Shown piece by piece: positions 6,432-14,536 of a stretch of 64,000 bases of DNA. Position 1 is the first letter of the stretch; every line of letters begins with the position of its first letter. A program made the translations under genes and the position numbers. The DNA comes from CAYTZH01 sp964442285 (GTDB lineage Bacteria > Myxococcota_A > UBA9160 > JAFDET01), in contig CAYTZH010000011.1 of the NCBI GenBank assembly GCA_964442285.1, positions 55,380 to 119,379 of the forward strand, in the 5' to 3' direction. Below the pieces are notes generated by a model. The model did not search any database, was not told the origin of the DNA, and worked only from the letters and a program-made list of their open reading frames with translations.

Positions 6432-8217
6432 GCTCGTGGCGCTCTGTTGTATCACGGCGGGGAGTGCGCATGCATCCGGCAGCGCGCCCTGGCCGGGGCT
6501 GCAGGGGACGGTACGCGACGCCCAGGGCAACCCCGTGGCGGGTGCGATGCTGAGCGTGGCCTCGCCGGCGCCGGTGCACCGGGTGACGGTCTACACCCGG
6601 GAGGACGGCGGCTTCCGGACGCCGCCGCTGCGGTCCGGCCCCGTGCAGGGGCCGTTCACGGTGCGCGCGCGACGCGTGGGCTGGCGCGACTTCCGGGCCG
6701 AGCTGTCCGCGCTGCCCCGGGACGCCTTCGAGGTGACCCTCGCGCGGGAGACCGACCCGGCACGGGTCGCCGCCCAGCTCCCCGCAAACTACTGGATGGA
6801 GCGCGTGCTGGATCGGCTCCCGGACGCGGCCGAGCGCGAGGAGTTCGTCCGCCAGTGCACCTTCTGTCACCAGCAGGGCAATCTCCACACCCGGGTGGAG
6901 CGCGATGCGGAGGAGTGGAGCAAGGTCATCCTGCTCATGGGGCGGCGCGGCGCCATGCTCACGCCGGACCTCCGCGAGCGGCTGCCCCACGTCTTCATCG
7001 AGGCCTACGACCCGGCCACTGCCGTGCCGGCCCTGACGGCCGGCATGCAGGGCCCGGACTTCGGGCCGCTGCCGGCGCCCGCCGTGCGCGACGCCGTGAT
7101 CGAGGAGTGGGACCTGGGCGGCCCCGGCTCCATGCAGCACGACGTGATGTTCCACCCCGACGGCCTCCTCTACGGCGTGGACATGCCCTTCGACCAGCTC
7201 CACCGTCTCGACCCGGTGACCGGGGAGCGACGCTCCTGGGACATCCCCACCGACGGCCTCCCCATCGGCGGGGTGTTCGCCGCCAAGGACGGCAGCCGCC
7301 AGAATCCGAGCTCCGACGCCCGCGTGGGTCCCCACTCCCTCCAGACGGGACCCGACGGCAGCATCTGGATCACCCTGGCCACGGGCAACCGCCTGGCGCG
7401 CTTCGACCCGCAGAGCGAGGAGTTCCAGCTGGTCCGCCTCGACGCCGGCTTCTACCCCCACACCCTGCGCTTCGATGCGAAGGGACGCATCTGGTACACG
7501 ATCTCCGCCTCCAACCACCTGGGCATGCACGATCCGGCCACCGGGAAGCACGAGCAGTACCGCCTGCCCAGCCGGACCTGGAGCCAGGCGATCGTCAGCC
7601 GCGCCATGCCCTTCCTGCTCTGGCTGGGTCGCCACGTGGACCTGCGCGGGCAGGCGGCGGAGGGGGAGCCCATGGTGCTCCCGGTGCCCTACGGCATCGA
7701 CGTGGCGCCCGACGGCGAGGTCTGGTTCAGCCAGCTCAACGAGCACCGCATCGGCCGCATGGACCCCGAGACCGGGGAGATCGAGGTGCTCGACACGCCG
7801 TTCCCCGCCCCGCGGCGCCTGCGCTTCGACTCGAAGGGGCGGCTGTGGATCCCGTCCTACTCGGGCAGCCGGGTGGCGCGGTTCGACCCCGAGACGCGGG
7901 AGTTCCGCGAGTGGGAGCTGCCCACGGAGCCCCGCGGTACCGAGACGCCCTACGCCCTGCACGTGGATCGGCGCAGCGACACGGTCTGGATCTGCGGGAC
8001 GGCCAGCGACACCTTGATCCGCTTCGAGCCGGAGGCGGAGCGCTGGTCGATCTATCCGCTCCCGACCCGGGTCACCTACACCCGCGAGATCGACTTCGAC
8101 GATCGGGGCCGGATCTGGACCTCGAACTCGAACGGGCCGGCCTGGCAGGTGGAGGGCGGCGTGCCCCGGGTGCTGCGCCTCGACCCCGAAGGGCTCGCGG
8201 AGCCGCCGGGGGCCTAG
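6400..8217 (+). CDS. secreted beta-propeller protein (virginiamycin B lyase-like) with CxxCH motif
   Basis: The 605-residue precursor has a Sec signal peptide (residues 1-24, ending AHA) and a carboxypeptidase-regulatory-like Ig fold (about 32-115, GTVRDAQGNPVAGAML). A linker with CTFCH follows (Cys153, Cys156, His157), a possible c-type haem site. The large C-terminal part has propeller repeats of the Vgb/SMP-30 type, such as GPDGSIWITLATGNRLARFD, DGEVWFSQLNEHRIGRMDP and SKGRLWIPSYSGSRVARFDP. True Vgb linearises streptogramin B, but most homologues are not antibiotic lyases. Secretion plus a haem motif suggests a periplasmic oxidoreductase or ligand-binding role. ATG 6400 follows GGGGAGGG. 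Confidence 0.75.
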   Translation: MLLRRSRVTRMLVALCCITAGSAHASGSAPWPGLQGTVRDAQGNPVAGAMLSVASPAPVHRVTVYTREDGGFRTPPLRSGPVQGPFTVRARRVGWRDFRAELSALPRDAFEVTLARETDPARVAAQLPANYWMERVLDRLPDAAEREEFVRQCTFCHQQGNLHTRVERDAEEWSKVILLMGRRGAMLTPDLRERLPHVFIEAYDPATAVPALTAGMQGPDFGPLPAPAVRDAVIEEWDLGGPGSMQHDVMFHPDGLLYGVDMPFDQLHRLDPVTGERRSWDIPTDGLPIGGVFAAKDGSRQNPSSDARVGPHSLQTGPDGSIWITLATGNRLARFDPQSEEFQLVRLDAGFYPHTLRFDAKGRIWYTISASNHLGMHDPATGKHEQYRLPSRTWSQAIVSRAMPFLLWLGRHVDLRGQAAEGEPMVLPVPYGIDVAPDGEVWFSQLNEHRIGRMDPETGEIEVLDTPFPAPRRLRFDSKGRLWIPSYSGSRVARFDPETREFREWELPTEPRGTETPYALHVDRRSDTVWICGTASDTLIRFEPEAERWSIYPLPTRVTYTREIDFDDRGRIWTSNSNGPAWQVEGGVPRVLRLDPEGLAEPPGA

Positions 8218-8433
8218 CGAGGCGGGGGTGGCGCAGCCGGGGCCGCCGGAGCACCGGCCTGCTCCAGCAGGCAGGGCGCCGTCCCCATCTCGAGGAGCAC
8301 CAGGCGCCGGCCGGGGCCCGACGCGGGCGGCGCCGCCCCGAGCAGCCCGGCGCCGAGCGCCAGCAGGGCCGGAGCGCGCCCCCCGGCGCTTCGCTCAGTG
8401 TCGGCTGCCCTCTCGCCCCCGCAGGCATGCCGC
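8218..8433. other. convergent intergenic stretch, no convincing gene
   Basis: The 216 bp lie between the stops of the propeller gene and the arsenic fusion gene. One minus-strand frame reads like a short secreted peptide (ALLALGAGLLGAAPP then RRLVLLEMGTAPCLLEQAG) ending at 8218, but it has no usable start codon. It may be the remains of a gene. Confidence 0.25.
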
Positions 8434-9615
8434 CTACTTGCGGGCGAAGACGTGGAGGCTCGTGACCGCCCCGGCGTAGTCGCGGGCCTCGCCTTCGGAG
8501 ATTCCGAGGTCGCCGATGAGCTTCCGTACCTCCGGCGCGTCCAGGGGGAAGGCGTGGCCGAAGCTCGCCTCCCCGGTCACCTGCACCTCGCGGAACCCGG
8601 CGTCGCGGATGGCGGCCAGGTAGGCCTCCCGCTGGCTCGCGCCCGACACACAGCCGATCCAGGCCTCGGCGCTCTTCACCACCGCCTCGGGCAGGGGGCG
8701 CTCGAGCACCACGTCGGACACCATCAGCCGGCCCCCGGGCCGGAGCACCCGATAGGCCTCCTGGAAGACGCGCGGCTTCTCCGGGGACAGGTTGATGACG
8801 CAGTTGGAGATCACGGCATCGACGCTCCCGTCGTCGACGGGCAGGTCCTCGATCAGACCCTTGCGGAACTCCACGCTCGCGGCGCCGACCTTCCGGGCGT
8901 TCTCCCGGGCCTTCTCCAGCATGGCGTCGGTCATGTCGACGCCGATCACGCAGCCCTCCGGACCCACCTGGCGGGCGGCGAGGAACGCGTCCATGCCGGC
9001 GCCCGAGCCCAGGTCGAGCACGGTCTCGCCCGGGCGCAGGCTGTCGATGGCCGTCGGGTTGCCGCAGCCCACGCCGAGGTTGGCGCCGTCCGGGACGGCG
9101 GCGAGGTCCGCCTCGGCATAGCCGATGCGATCCGCGTGCCGCGCCGCGTCCCCGCTGTCGAGCCGGCGCTCGGCGACGTCGGTGTAGCCGGCGCGGACGG
9201 AGTCGCGCACCCGCTCGGCGTCCCCGTCGCCGGGAGGTTGCCCGCCGAAGGTCTCGCTGTCGCGGAGCACGCGGTAGATCTCCCAGCGCGCGCCCTGGGG
9301 ATCGGTGGCCCAGACCTTGTCCTGGGTGGCATAGCAGCAGGTGGTCTCGTCCTCGACGCGATCGGCCAGACCGGCGGCCTTCAGGCGCTCGACGGCCTTT
9401 CGCACCTCGGCGTCCTCGCTCACCTCCACGCCCAGGTGGTTGAGGCGCTCGGTCGCGCCGGGGTTCTCGAACAGCACGAGCTTCAGGGGGGGCTGGTCGA
9501 CGGCAAAGTTGGCGTAGCCGGGCTTGCGCTTGGCGACCGGGACGCCCAGGAGCGTCTCGTAGAACTCGACGGCCGTCTCGAGGTCGTCGACGTTCAGGGC
9601 GAGCTGGACACGCAT
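8434..9615 (-). CDS. arsM: CadI/ArsI-like glyoxalase-fold domain fused to ArsM arsenite methyltransferase
   Basis: The 393-residue protein joins two arsenic-related modules. Residues 1-120 are a vicinal-oxygen-chelate domain of the CadI/ArsI type: RVQLALNVDDLE, NHLGVEV with His60, the vicinal pair Cys93-Cys94 in TTCCYATQDKVWATDP, and Glu112 in RWEIY. ArsI cleaves the C-As bond of methylarsenite. Residues 130-393 are an S-adenosylmethionine methyltransferase of the ArsM type, with SAM motif LDLGSGAGMD and the three conserved Cys at 184 (GCGNPT), 272 (SNCVINLSP) and 322 (GCVSGA). Position 4 is Gln, as I recall for mycobacterial CadI, where ArsI has a metal-binding His, so lyase activity is uncertain. 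The gene lies 11 bp downstream of arsR. Confidence 0.9.
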   Translation of the reverse strand: MRVQLALNVDDLETAVEFYETLLGVPVAKRKPGYANFAVDQPPLKLVLFENPGATERLNHLGVEVSEDAEVRKAVERLKAAGLADRVEDETTCCYATQDKVWATDPQGARWEIYRVLRDSETFGGQPPGDGDAERVRDSVRAGYTDVAERRLDSGDAARHADRIGYAEADLAAVPDGANLGVGCGNPTAIDSLRPGETVLDLGSGAGMDAFLAARQVGPEGCVIGVDMTDAMLEKARENARKVGAASVEFRKGLIEDLPVDDGSVDAVISNCVINLSPEKPRVFQEAYRVLRPGGRLMVSDVVLERPLPEAVVKSAEAWIGCVSGASQREAYLAAIRDAGFREVQVTGEASFGHAFPLDAPEVRKLIGDLGISEGEARDYAGAVTSLHVFARK

Positions 9616-9626
9616 GGGGGACTCCT

Positions 9627-9932
9627 CTAGCGACGCCGCCGGGGCGCGAGGCCCCGACAGCAGTGGGCGGTGAGAAACTGGAGCAGACGATTCACGACGT
9701 CGAACGCCGGGCGGTAGATCCGGCAGCGGCCCCGCCGCTCGCAGGCGACGAGCCCCGCGTGGCGGAGCTCCTTCAGGTGAAACGAGAGCGTGGGGGTCGC
9801 CAGACCCAGGCGCTGCCCGATCTCGCCGGCCGGCAGGCCCTCGGGACCGACTTCGACCAGCAGGCGGAATACGTCCAGGCGCGACTCCTGGGCCAGCGCG
9901 GAGAGCAGATCGACGGCTTCCTGGGTTTGCAC
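9627..9932 (-). CDS. arsR: ArsR-family arsenical-responsive repressor
   Basis: A 101-residue winged-helix repressor: dimerisation helix, then helix-turn-helix (GEIGQRLGLATPTLSFHLKE) and a beta hairpin (LVACERRGRCRIYRP). The C terminus has a vicinal pair Cys91-Cys92 in AHCCRG, like the As(III) site at the C terminus of Acidithiobacillus ferrooxidans-type ArsR, rather than the CxC in the DNA-binding helix of E. coli ArsR. Cys64 and Cys70 could add to it. GTG 9932 starts the conserved QTQEAVDLLSALAQESRLDV region. It is the first gene of a two-gene operon with the CadI/ArsI-ArsM fusion, which it presumably represses until arsenic binds. Confidence 0.88.
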   Translation of the reverse strand: MQTQEAVDLLSALAQESRLDVFRLLVEVGPEGLPAGEIGQRLGLATPTLSFHLKELRHAGLVACERRGRCRIYRPAFDVVNRLLQFLTAHCCRGLAPRRRR

Positions 9933-9960
9933 GCTTCTATAGGTATCGAAATATGGAGCG
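9933..9960 (-). promoter_or_regulatory. AT-rich operator/promoter candidate for arsR
   Basis: Immediately upstream of arsR lies a short AT-rich island (CTATAGGTATCGAAATAT) in otherwise very GC-rich sequence. It includes an imperfect TATCGAAATA dyad of the sort ArsR repressors bind. I infer autoregulation from position and composition only. Confidence 0.4.
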
Positions 9961-10036
9961 ATGTCAAGCCCGCGGGGGGGGCGGTCGGGTTCGGGCGGAG
10001 CTGGGGCGGGGGGCGACCCGGCCCGCCGCATCGCCT

Positions 10037-10804
10037 TCAGAGCAGGCGTCCCCCGTCCAGCACGAGGGTCTGGCCGGTGACGAAGGAGGCGGCGGGGCTG
10101 GCGAGGTAGACCACGGCGCCGGCCATCTCGTCGGGGGCGCCGATGCGCCCGAGCGCCGCCTCGGTCTCCGCCTCGCGGCGGATGCGCTCGTCTTCCCACA
10201 GGGTGCGCGCGAACTCCGTCTGGATCAGCCCCGGGGCGATGCAGTTCACCCGGATCCCGTCGCCTCCCCAGTTCTTCGCCTGGACCTGGGTGAGCATGAT
10301 CAGGGCCGCCTTCGACACGGAGTACCCGCCGATCACGTCGGAGGCGCGCAGGCCGCCGATGGAGCTGACGTTCACGATGCTGCCCCCGTCGCCGTGCCGC
10401 AGCATCGCCTCGCGGGCGTGGATCGAGAGGAAGTGAACCGCCTTGACGTTCGTGTTCATGATCACGTCCCAGGCGCCCTCGTCGATCTCGTGGACCGGCC
10501 CGAAGATGGGGGTCGTCCCGGCGTTGTTCACCAGCACGTCGACGCGGCCGAGCTCGCGCTCGGTCTCGGCCACGAGGCGCCGGAGCTCGTCCATGCGCCG
10601 CACGTTGGTCGGGACCGCCAGGGCGCGTCGCCCCGTCGCGCGCACGGCGGCGCTGGCCTCGGCCAGGGCCGCCGGCTTGCGGGCGGCGATCGCCACGTCC
10701 GCGCCGTGCTCCGCCAGGGCCACGGCGATGGAGCGACCGATGCCGCGGCTGCCGCCGGTGACGATCGCCACCCGGCCCTCCAACGAGAAATCCGCGGTCG
10801 TCAC
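10037..10804 (-). CDS. short-chain dehydrogenase/reductase (SDR)
   Basis: The 255-residue protein is a classical SDR. It has the cofactor motif TGGSRGIG near residue 16, NNAG near 92, a catalytic Ser in VNVSSIGG and the YSVSK pair (Tyr, Lys), and ends with TGQTLVLDGGRLL. These features match NAD(P)-dependent 3-oxoacyl or glucose/sorbitol-type dehydrogenases; the substrate cannot be read from sequence. GTG 10804 has GAGAGGAG upstream. It follows the amidohydrolase gene by 11 bp on the same strand, so the two probably form an operon for degrading a cyclic amide, lactone or peptide-like compound, which is inference. Confidence 0.88.
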   Translation of the reverse strand: MTTADFSLEGRVAIVTGGSRGIGRSIAVALAEHGADVAIAARKPAALAEASAAVRATGRRALAVPTNVRRMDELRRLVAETERELGRVDVLVNNAGTTPIFGPVHEIDEGAWDVIMNTNVKAVHFLSIHAREAMLRHGDGGSIVNVSSIGGLRASDVIGGYSVSKAALIMLTQVQAKNWGGDGIRVNCIAPGLIQTEFARTLWEDERIRREAETEAALGRIGAPDEMAGAVVYLASPAASFVTGQTLVLDGGRLL

Positions 10805-10815
10805 AGGGTCTCCTC

Positions 10816-12048
10816 TCAGCCGAGCCGGTCGACGCAGGCCACGCCGTCCTTCATGACGAGTCGCAGGTGCTGCTCCGGCTCCTGCAGACGGCCCAGGTCC
10901 GCCAGGGGATCGCCGTCCACCACCAGCAGGTCGGCCCGGGCACCGACCGCGATCTCGCCGAGCTCGCCTTCCATGCCGAGGATGCGCGCGTTGACGAGGG
11001 TGGCCGATCGGATCACGTCGAGAGGCGTCTCCACCTGGGCGCGCAGGCCGAGCTCGCGGCTCTGCTGCTCGTGGGTCTCGCCCAGCAGGTCGGTGCCGAA
11101 GCCGAGCTCGACGCCCGCGGCGCGGGCGATCTCGACCGAGGCGAGGCCGGCGTCGAGCACGTCGCGGACCTTGCGCTGGCTCACCTCGGGGAAGCCGAGG
11201 GCGCGTCCGAGCTCGTCGATGGCGAAGTAGGTGACCAGGGTCGGCACGAGGAACGCACCGCGAGCGGCCATGCGCGAGGCGGCCTCGCGGTCGATCAGGT
11301 TGCCGTGCTCGATGGTGCGCACGCCGGCCTCGACGGCCCGGGTGATCGCCTCCGGCGTGTAGGCGTGGGCCATGGCGTAGGTCCGCCAGCCGCGGGCCTC
11401 CTCCACGATCGCGCGCATCTCCTCCCGGGAGTACTGCACGTTCCAGACGGGATCGGAAGGCGAGGCCACGCCGCCGGAGGCCATGATCTTGATCTGCCGC
11501 GCCCCCCGGCGCAGCTCCTCCCGGGCCGCCTTGCGCACGGCGTCGACGCCGTCGGCCACGTGGGAGAAGCCCGAGGAGTGGATCTGGCAGGCGCAGAGGC
11601 CGTCCTCCTGGCCGCGCGAGCGAAGGTCGCCGTGGCCGCCGGTCTGGCTCAGGACGCGGCCCGCGTGGAAGAGGCGCGGGCCCCGGATCAGGCCGCGGTC
11701 GACCGCCTCCGCCAGGCCCCAGTCGGCGCCGCCGGCGTCGCGCACGCTCGTGAAGCCCCGGCACAGCATGCCCTCGAGCACCCGCGCCGCCTCCAGGGCG
11801 ACCAGGGTCGCGGGCCGCTGCTGCAGCGCTCCCAGGTTCATGGTGGTGATGACGGCGTGGACGTGGGCGTCGATCAGCCCGGGCATGAGGACCTGTCCGC
11901 GCAGGTCGGACTCGGGCACGCCGCCGTGTCGGATCGGCCCGTCGGCGACCTCGACGATGCGGTCGCCCTCGATGCGGACCGATCCCTCGCGCAGCGCGCC
12001 GGCCCGGACGTCCAGGAGGGTCGCGTTCTGGAACACCCGATCCGGCAC
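10816..12048 (-). CDS. amidohydrolase-superfamily metal-dependent hydrolase
   Basis: The 410-residue protein has the layout of the amidohydrolase superfamily, close to the prolidase/imidazolonepropionase-like group. The metal site is complete: HVH in LIDAHVHA, the carboxylated Lys in QIKIMASGG, His in YAMAHAYT, His in TIEHGN and Asp in GFGTDLLG. The ending ARADLLVVDGDPL is the second half of the composite beta-sandwich. Family members open lactams, imides or Xaa-Pro and N-acyl bonds. It has no signal peptide and is thus cytosolic. It heads a likely operon with the SDR gene just downstream. Confidence 0.88.
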   Translation of the reverse strand: MPDRVFQNATLLDVRAGALREGSVRIEGDRIVEVADGPIRHGGVPESDLRGQVLMPGLIDAHVHAVITTMNLGALQQRPATLVALEAARVLEGMLCRGFTSVRDAGGADWGLAEAVDRGLIRGPRLFHAGRVLSQTGGHGDLRSRGQEDGLCACQIHSSGFSHVADGVDAVRKAAREELRRGARQIKIMASGGVASPSDPVWNVQYSREEMRAIVEEARGWRTYAMAHAYTPEAITRAVEAGVRTIEHGNLIDREAASRMAARGAFLVPTLVTYFAIDELGRALGFPEVSQRKVRDVLDAGLASVEIARAAGVELGFGTDLLGETHEQQSRELGLRAQVETPLDVIRSATLVNARILGMEGELGEIAVGARADLLVVDGDPLADLGRLQEPEQHLRLVMKDGVACVDRLG

Positions 12049-12079
12049 GGGTGGGATGTAGCACGCCGAATCCGCTCGG

Positions 12080-13713
12080 TCAGTGCGGGCCCGGCGCCAT
12101 GAACCACACGACAGGTGGTTGGCCTGCGGGATCTCCCGTCCAGATCAGGTCGTCGTCGCCGTCGCCGTCGAGGTCCGCGGGGTGCGGCGTCTGGTCGCCG
12201 GTCGGGATCCAGCCGAGCAGGACGGCGACCGGCGGCCCTGCCGGCTGCGACATCCAGATCAGGGCCGGCCCTGGCGCCGTGGTCGGCGACAGGACCAGAT
12301 CGTCGCGTCCGTCGCCGTTGACGTCCGCGGCGGCGCCGATCCGGTAGTCGGGGATGGCCGGTGCCAGGAAGCGGGCCGCCTCCGGTACGCCTCCCTCCAT
12401 CGTCTGGTACCAGATGCCGCCCGGAGGGGCCGTGTCCTGCCAGAGCAGGTCGGCGTCGCCATCCGCGTCCAGGTCCGCGGAGCCGGCCCTGCGGAACCAG
12501 CCGGACGGGGCCGCGAGCGTCAGGGCCTCCGCGACGCCCGTCCAGTCGAGCAGCCAGAGAGTGTGGTTCAACGTCGAGTGGCCGCGCCAGAGGAGGTCGA
12601 CGCGGCCATCGCCGTCGAAATCGCCGGTGTCGGCCTGACGCCACCACGAGGGCAGCACCTCCAGGTCCCAGCTGGCCAGCGCGCCCGAGGGCTCGGCAGC
12701 GCTGGCCCAGAGACGGTCCGCTGCGTCCACCCAGAGAATCTCTTCCCGGTCGTTTGCCAAGTGGCCGAGGAGGCTCCTGGACCCGACGACGCGCGCGCCC
12801 TCCCCGAGCGGGAGGTCCGCGGTTTCACGGAGCAGGTAGCCGTCCATGTACCAGGCCGTATGTCGATCCCGGTCGCCTTCGTACCAGATCAGGTCGTCGC
12901 GGGAATCACCGTCGAGATCGCCGGTCGCGACGAGTCGCCAGGAGGGATTCCATAGCCACTGGCCGTAGAGCGGGGCGGAGAGGAGGATCTCGAGCGACTC
13001 CCCCGACGATGGGACTCCCGAGCCGCCTCCCTCGTCGTCCGGGGTCTCTTCACCGGGAGCGCCGCCGTCGGAGGTGCCGCCGTCCGAGGTGCCGCCGTCC
13101 GAGGTGCCGCCGTCCGNNNNNNNNNNNNNNNNNNNNNNNNNNNNNNNNNNNNNNNNNNNNNNNNNNNNNNNNNNNNNNNNNNNNNNNNNNNNNNNNNNNN
13201 NNNNNNNNNNNNNNNNCCGCCGTCGGAGGTGCCGCCGTCCGAGGTGCCGCCGTCCGAGGTGCCGCCGTCCGGCGGGTCGGCCGGGGGCGGCGGCGCCGTC
13301 GCCGGGTCTCGACGCCGCTCGTTGGACAACGCGCTCTCCACGCCGGTGGGACCGTAGGCCGAGACGGCGAAGAAGGCGGTCGCATCGTCGCGGACCCAGA
13401 AGTCGGCGGTGTAGACGCCGCCCACGGACGCCGGCAGGCCCACGTCCCTCCAGCCCAGGTAGACACCGCTCTGGGTCCCCACGTAGATGCGGAAGCCCGA
13501 AACCTCGGCGGGGTTCGGGTGGGTCCAGCGCAGGATCTCCTGCCGGCTCGCCCGCGACTCCCCGGCCAGGCCCACCGAGCTCGCGACGGCCGCTACGAGC
13601 GCCCAGGCCAGGCGCGTCCGGCCGTGCACGCCCGGTCGGCGCAGGCCGCCTTTCTCCCTCTGTCCCACGGTCCCCCCCCAAAGGTTCCACGCGACGAATC
13701 GCGTCGTCAGCAT
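12080..13713 (-). CDS. secreted FN3-like / VCBS (FG-GAP) repeat protein, interrupted by assembly gap
   Basis: The gene is split by 100 N and a duplicated 55-bp flank. With one copy and the Ns removed the frame is continuous for 492 residues. It has a signal peptide (hydrophobic LAWALVAAVASSVGLAG), a fibronectin-III-like domain (EILRWTHPNPAEVSGFRIYV) and a flexible linker of DGGTS repeats. Five VCBS/FG-GAP calcium-loop motifs follow, such as DLDGDSRDDLIWYEGD, DFDGDGRVDLLW and DVNGDGRDDLVLS. Such proteins are extracellular beta-propellers or adhesins that bind Ca2+. The start could be GTG 13713, 13668 or 13629; all keep the signal peptide. Read literally, the sequence shows a false frameshift at the gap. 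Confidence 0.8.
13060..13271 (-). repeat. 15-bp tandem repeat encoding DGGTS linker, containing 100-N gap
   Basis: On the + strand the unit is GGTGCCGCCGTCCGA. Three to four units are visible on each side of the N run. The 55 bases ending at 13116 are identical to the 55 bases starting at 13217. On the coding strand each unit reads Asp-Gly-Gly-Thr-Ser. The real copy number cannot be known from this assembly, since repeat collapse is likely. Confidence 0.9.
13117..13216. other. scaffold gap of 100 N (artefactual length)
   Basis: The N run has the fixed length many scaffolders insert. It is flanked by exact 55-bp duplicates, so the two contigs overlap rather than being separated. Because the overlap is inside a tandem repeat, some repeat units could still be missing. 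Confidence 0.85.
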
Positions 13714-13876
13714 ATCCCGAATCGGGGGGTGCGCCGTCGGTGACGCCGGTCACATCGGCGTGAACGCCGCGTCGAAGGGGGCGCGGTACGCGAAGTGTCC
13801 CCGGGACGCCATCGGGGTGGGCGCGAGGTCACGCGCCCGTCATCGCGACGTGGCAGAGTCGACCCGGGAGGCGCGG

Positions 13877-14536
13877 TCAGACGACGAGCAGACGGGGGAG
13901 CGCGACAGCCCTCTCCTCCCGCCGGGCGAGGTCCCGCAGCCCCTCGCAGAGCCGGGTCTCGGCGGTCTCGTCGAGCAGCCGCAGGCCGTAGCGGTTGCGG
14001 CCCTCGTCGAGCGCCCGGAAGCTGCGCACCGTCACCCGGCCCTCGTAGCCCTCGCCGTCCAGCTCCAGCCGGGCGGTGAGCTCCTGGGAGGCGAGCAGAC
14101 GCAGGTCGGTCACGACGGCCAGGCCGCTTGGGCTCACGTCGAGCACCCGGGCGACGGCGACGCCGTCGAGCTCCACCTGCACACACTCGCTCGACACCGG
14201 CGTGCGTCGATGGCGACGGTGGTCGGCGCAGATCGGATCGCCCGCCGGGGCGAGCTCCACGCGCTCGGCGGGCACGCCGTCGGGCAGGCCGCGCACGCGC
14301 GCGAGCTGCTGGACGAAGCGGCCCTCGCGCTGGTAGTAGACGATGACCGCCCCGCCGGACTCGAGGTCGGGGTGGGGTCGGTCCATCCGCAGGCAGAAGC
14401 CCCCGGCATCGACGGCTTCGAAGACCGCCCGCGCCAGGATCCGCGGTGCATCGTCTTCGGGGAGGCGGAGGAAGGCCTCCCCGCCGGTCTTGATCGGCGC
14501 CCCTTCCACGGCGGGAGCATCGGCGTTCCGGCGCAT
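13877..14536 (-). CDS. PilZ-domain protein (YcgR-like), c-di-GMP receptor candidate
   Basis: The 219-residue protein has an N-terminal flagellar-brake-like region (about 1-95) followed by a PilZ domain. The PilZ signature is intact: Arg-rich HRRHRR before the domain and DVSPSGLAVV as the D/NxSxxG motif, which together bind cyclic di-GMP. Such proteins tie c-di-GMP levels to motility, exopolysaccharide or adhesion. Its start codon directly follows the stop of the next upstream gene in tandem order (14537), though that gene encodes a dehydrogenase and the link may only be transcriptional. A diguanylate cyclase gene at 21399 could supply the signal. Confidence 0.85.
   Translation of the reverse strand: MRRNADAPAVEGAPIKTGGEAFLRLPEDDAPRILARAVFEAVDAGGFCLRMDRPHPDLESGGAVIVYYQREGRFVQQLARVRGLPDGVPAERVELAPAGDPICADHRRHRRTPVSSECVQVELDGVAVARVLDVSPSGLAVVTDLRLLASQELTARLELDGEGYEGRVTVRSFRALDEGRNRYGLRLLDETAETRLCEGLRDLARREERAVALPRLLVV

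Noticed and set aside
8218..8428. Possible short secreted protein on the minus strand
   Set aside because: The frame that looks coding has no start codon; the frame with an ATG has an implausible residue mix.
13060..13271. Tandem repeat considered as a CRISPR array
   Set aside because: The 15-bp unit has no spacers, is in frame and encodes a DGGTS protein linker.
12080..13753. Frameshifted or pseudogene reading of the VCBS protein
   Set aside because: The frame change equals the 155 bp of duplicated flank plus Ns; removing it restores one frame, so it is an assembly artefact.
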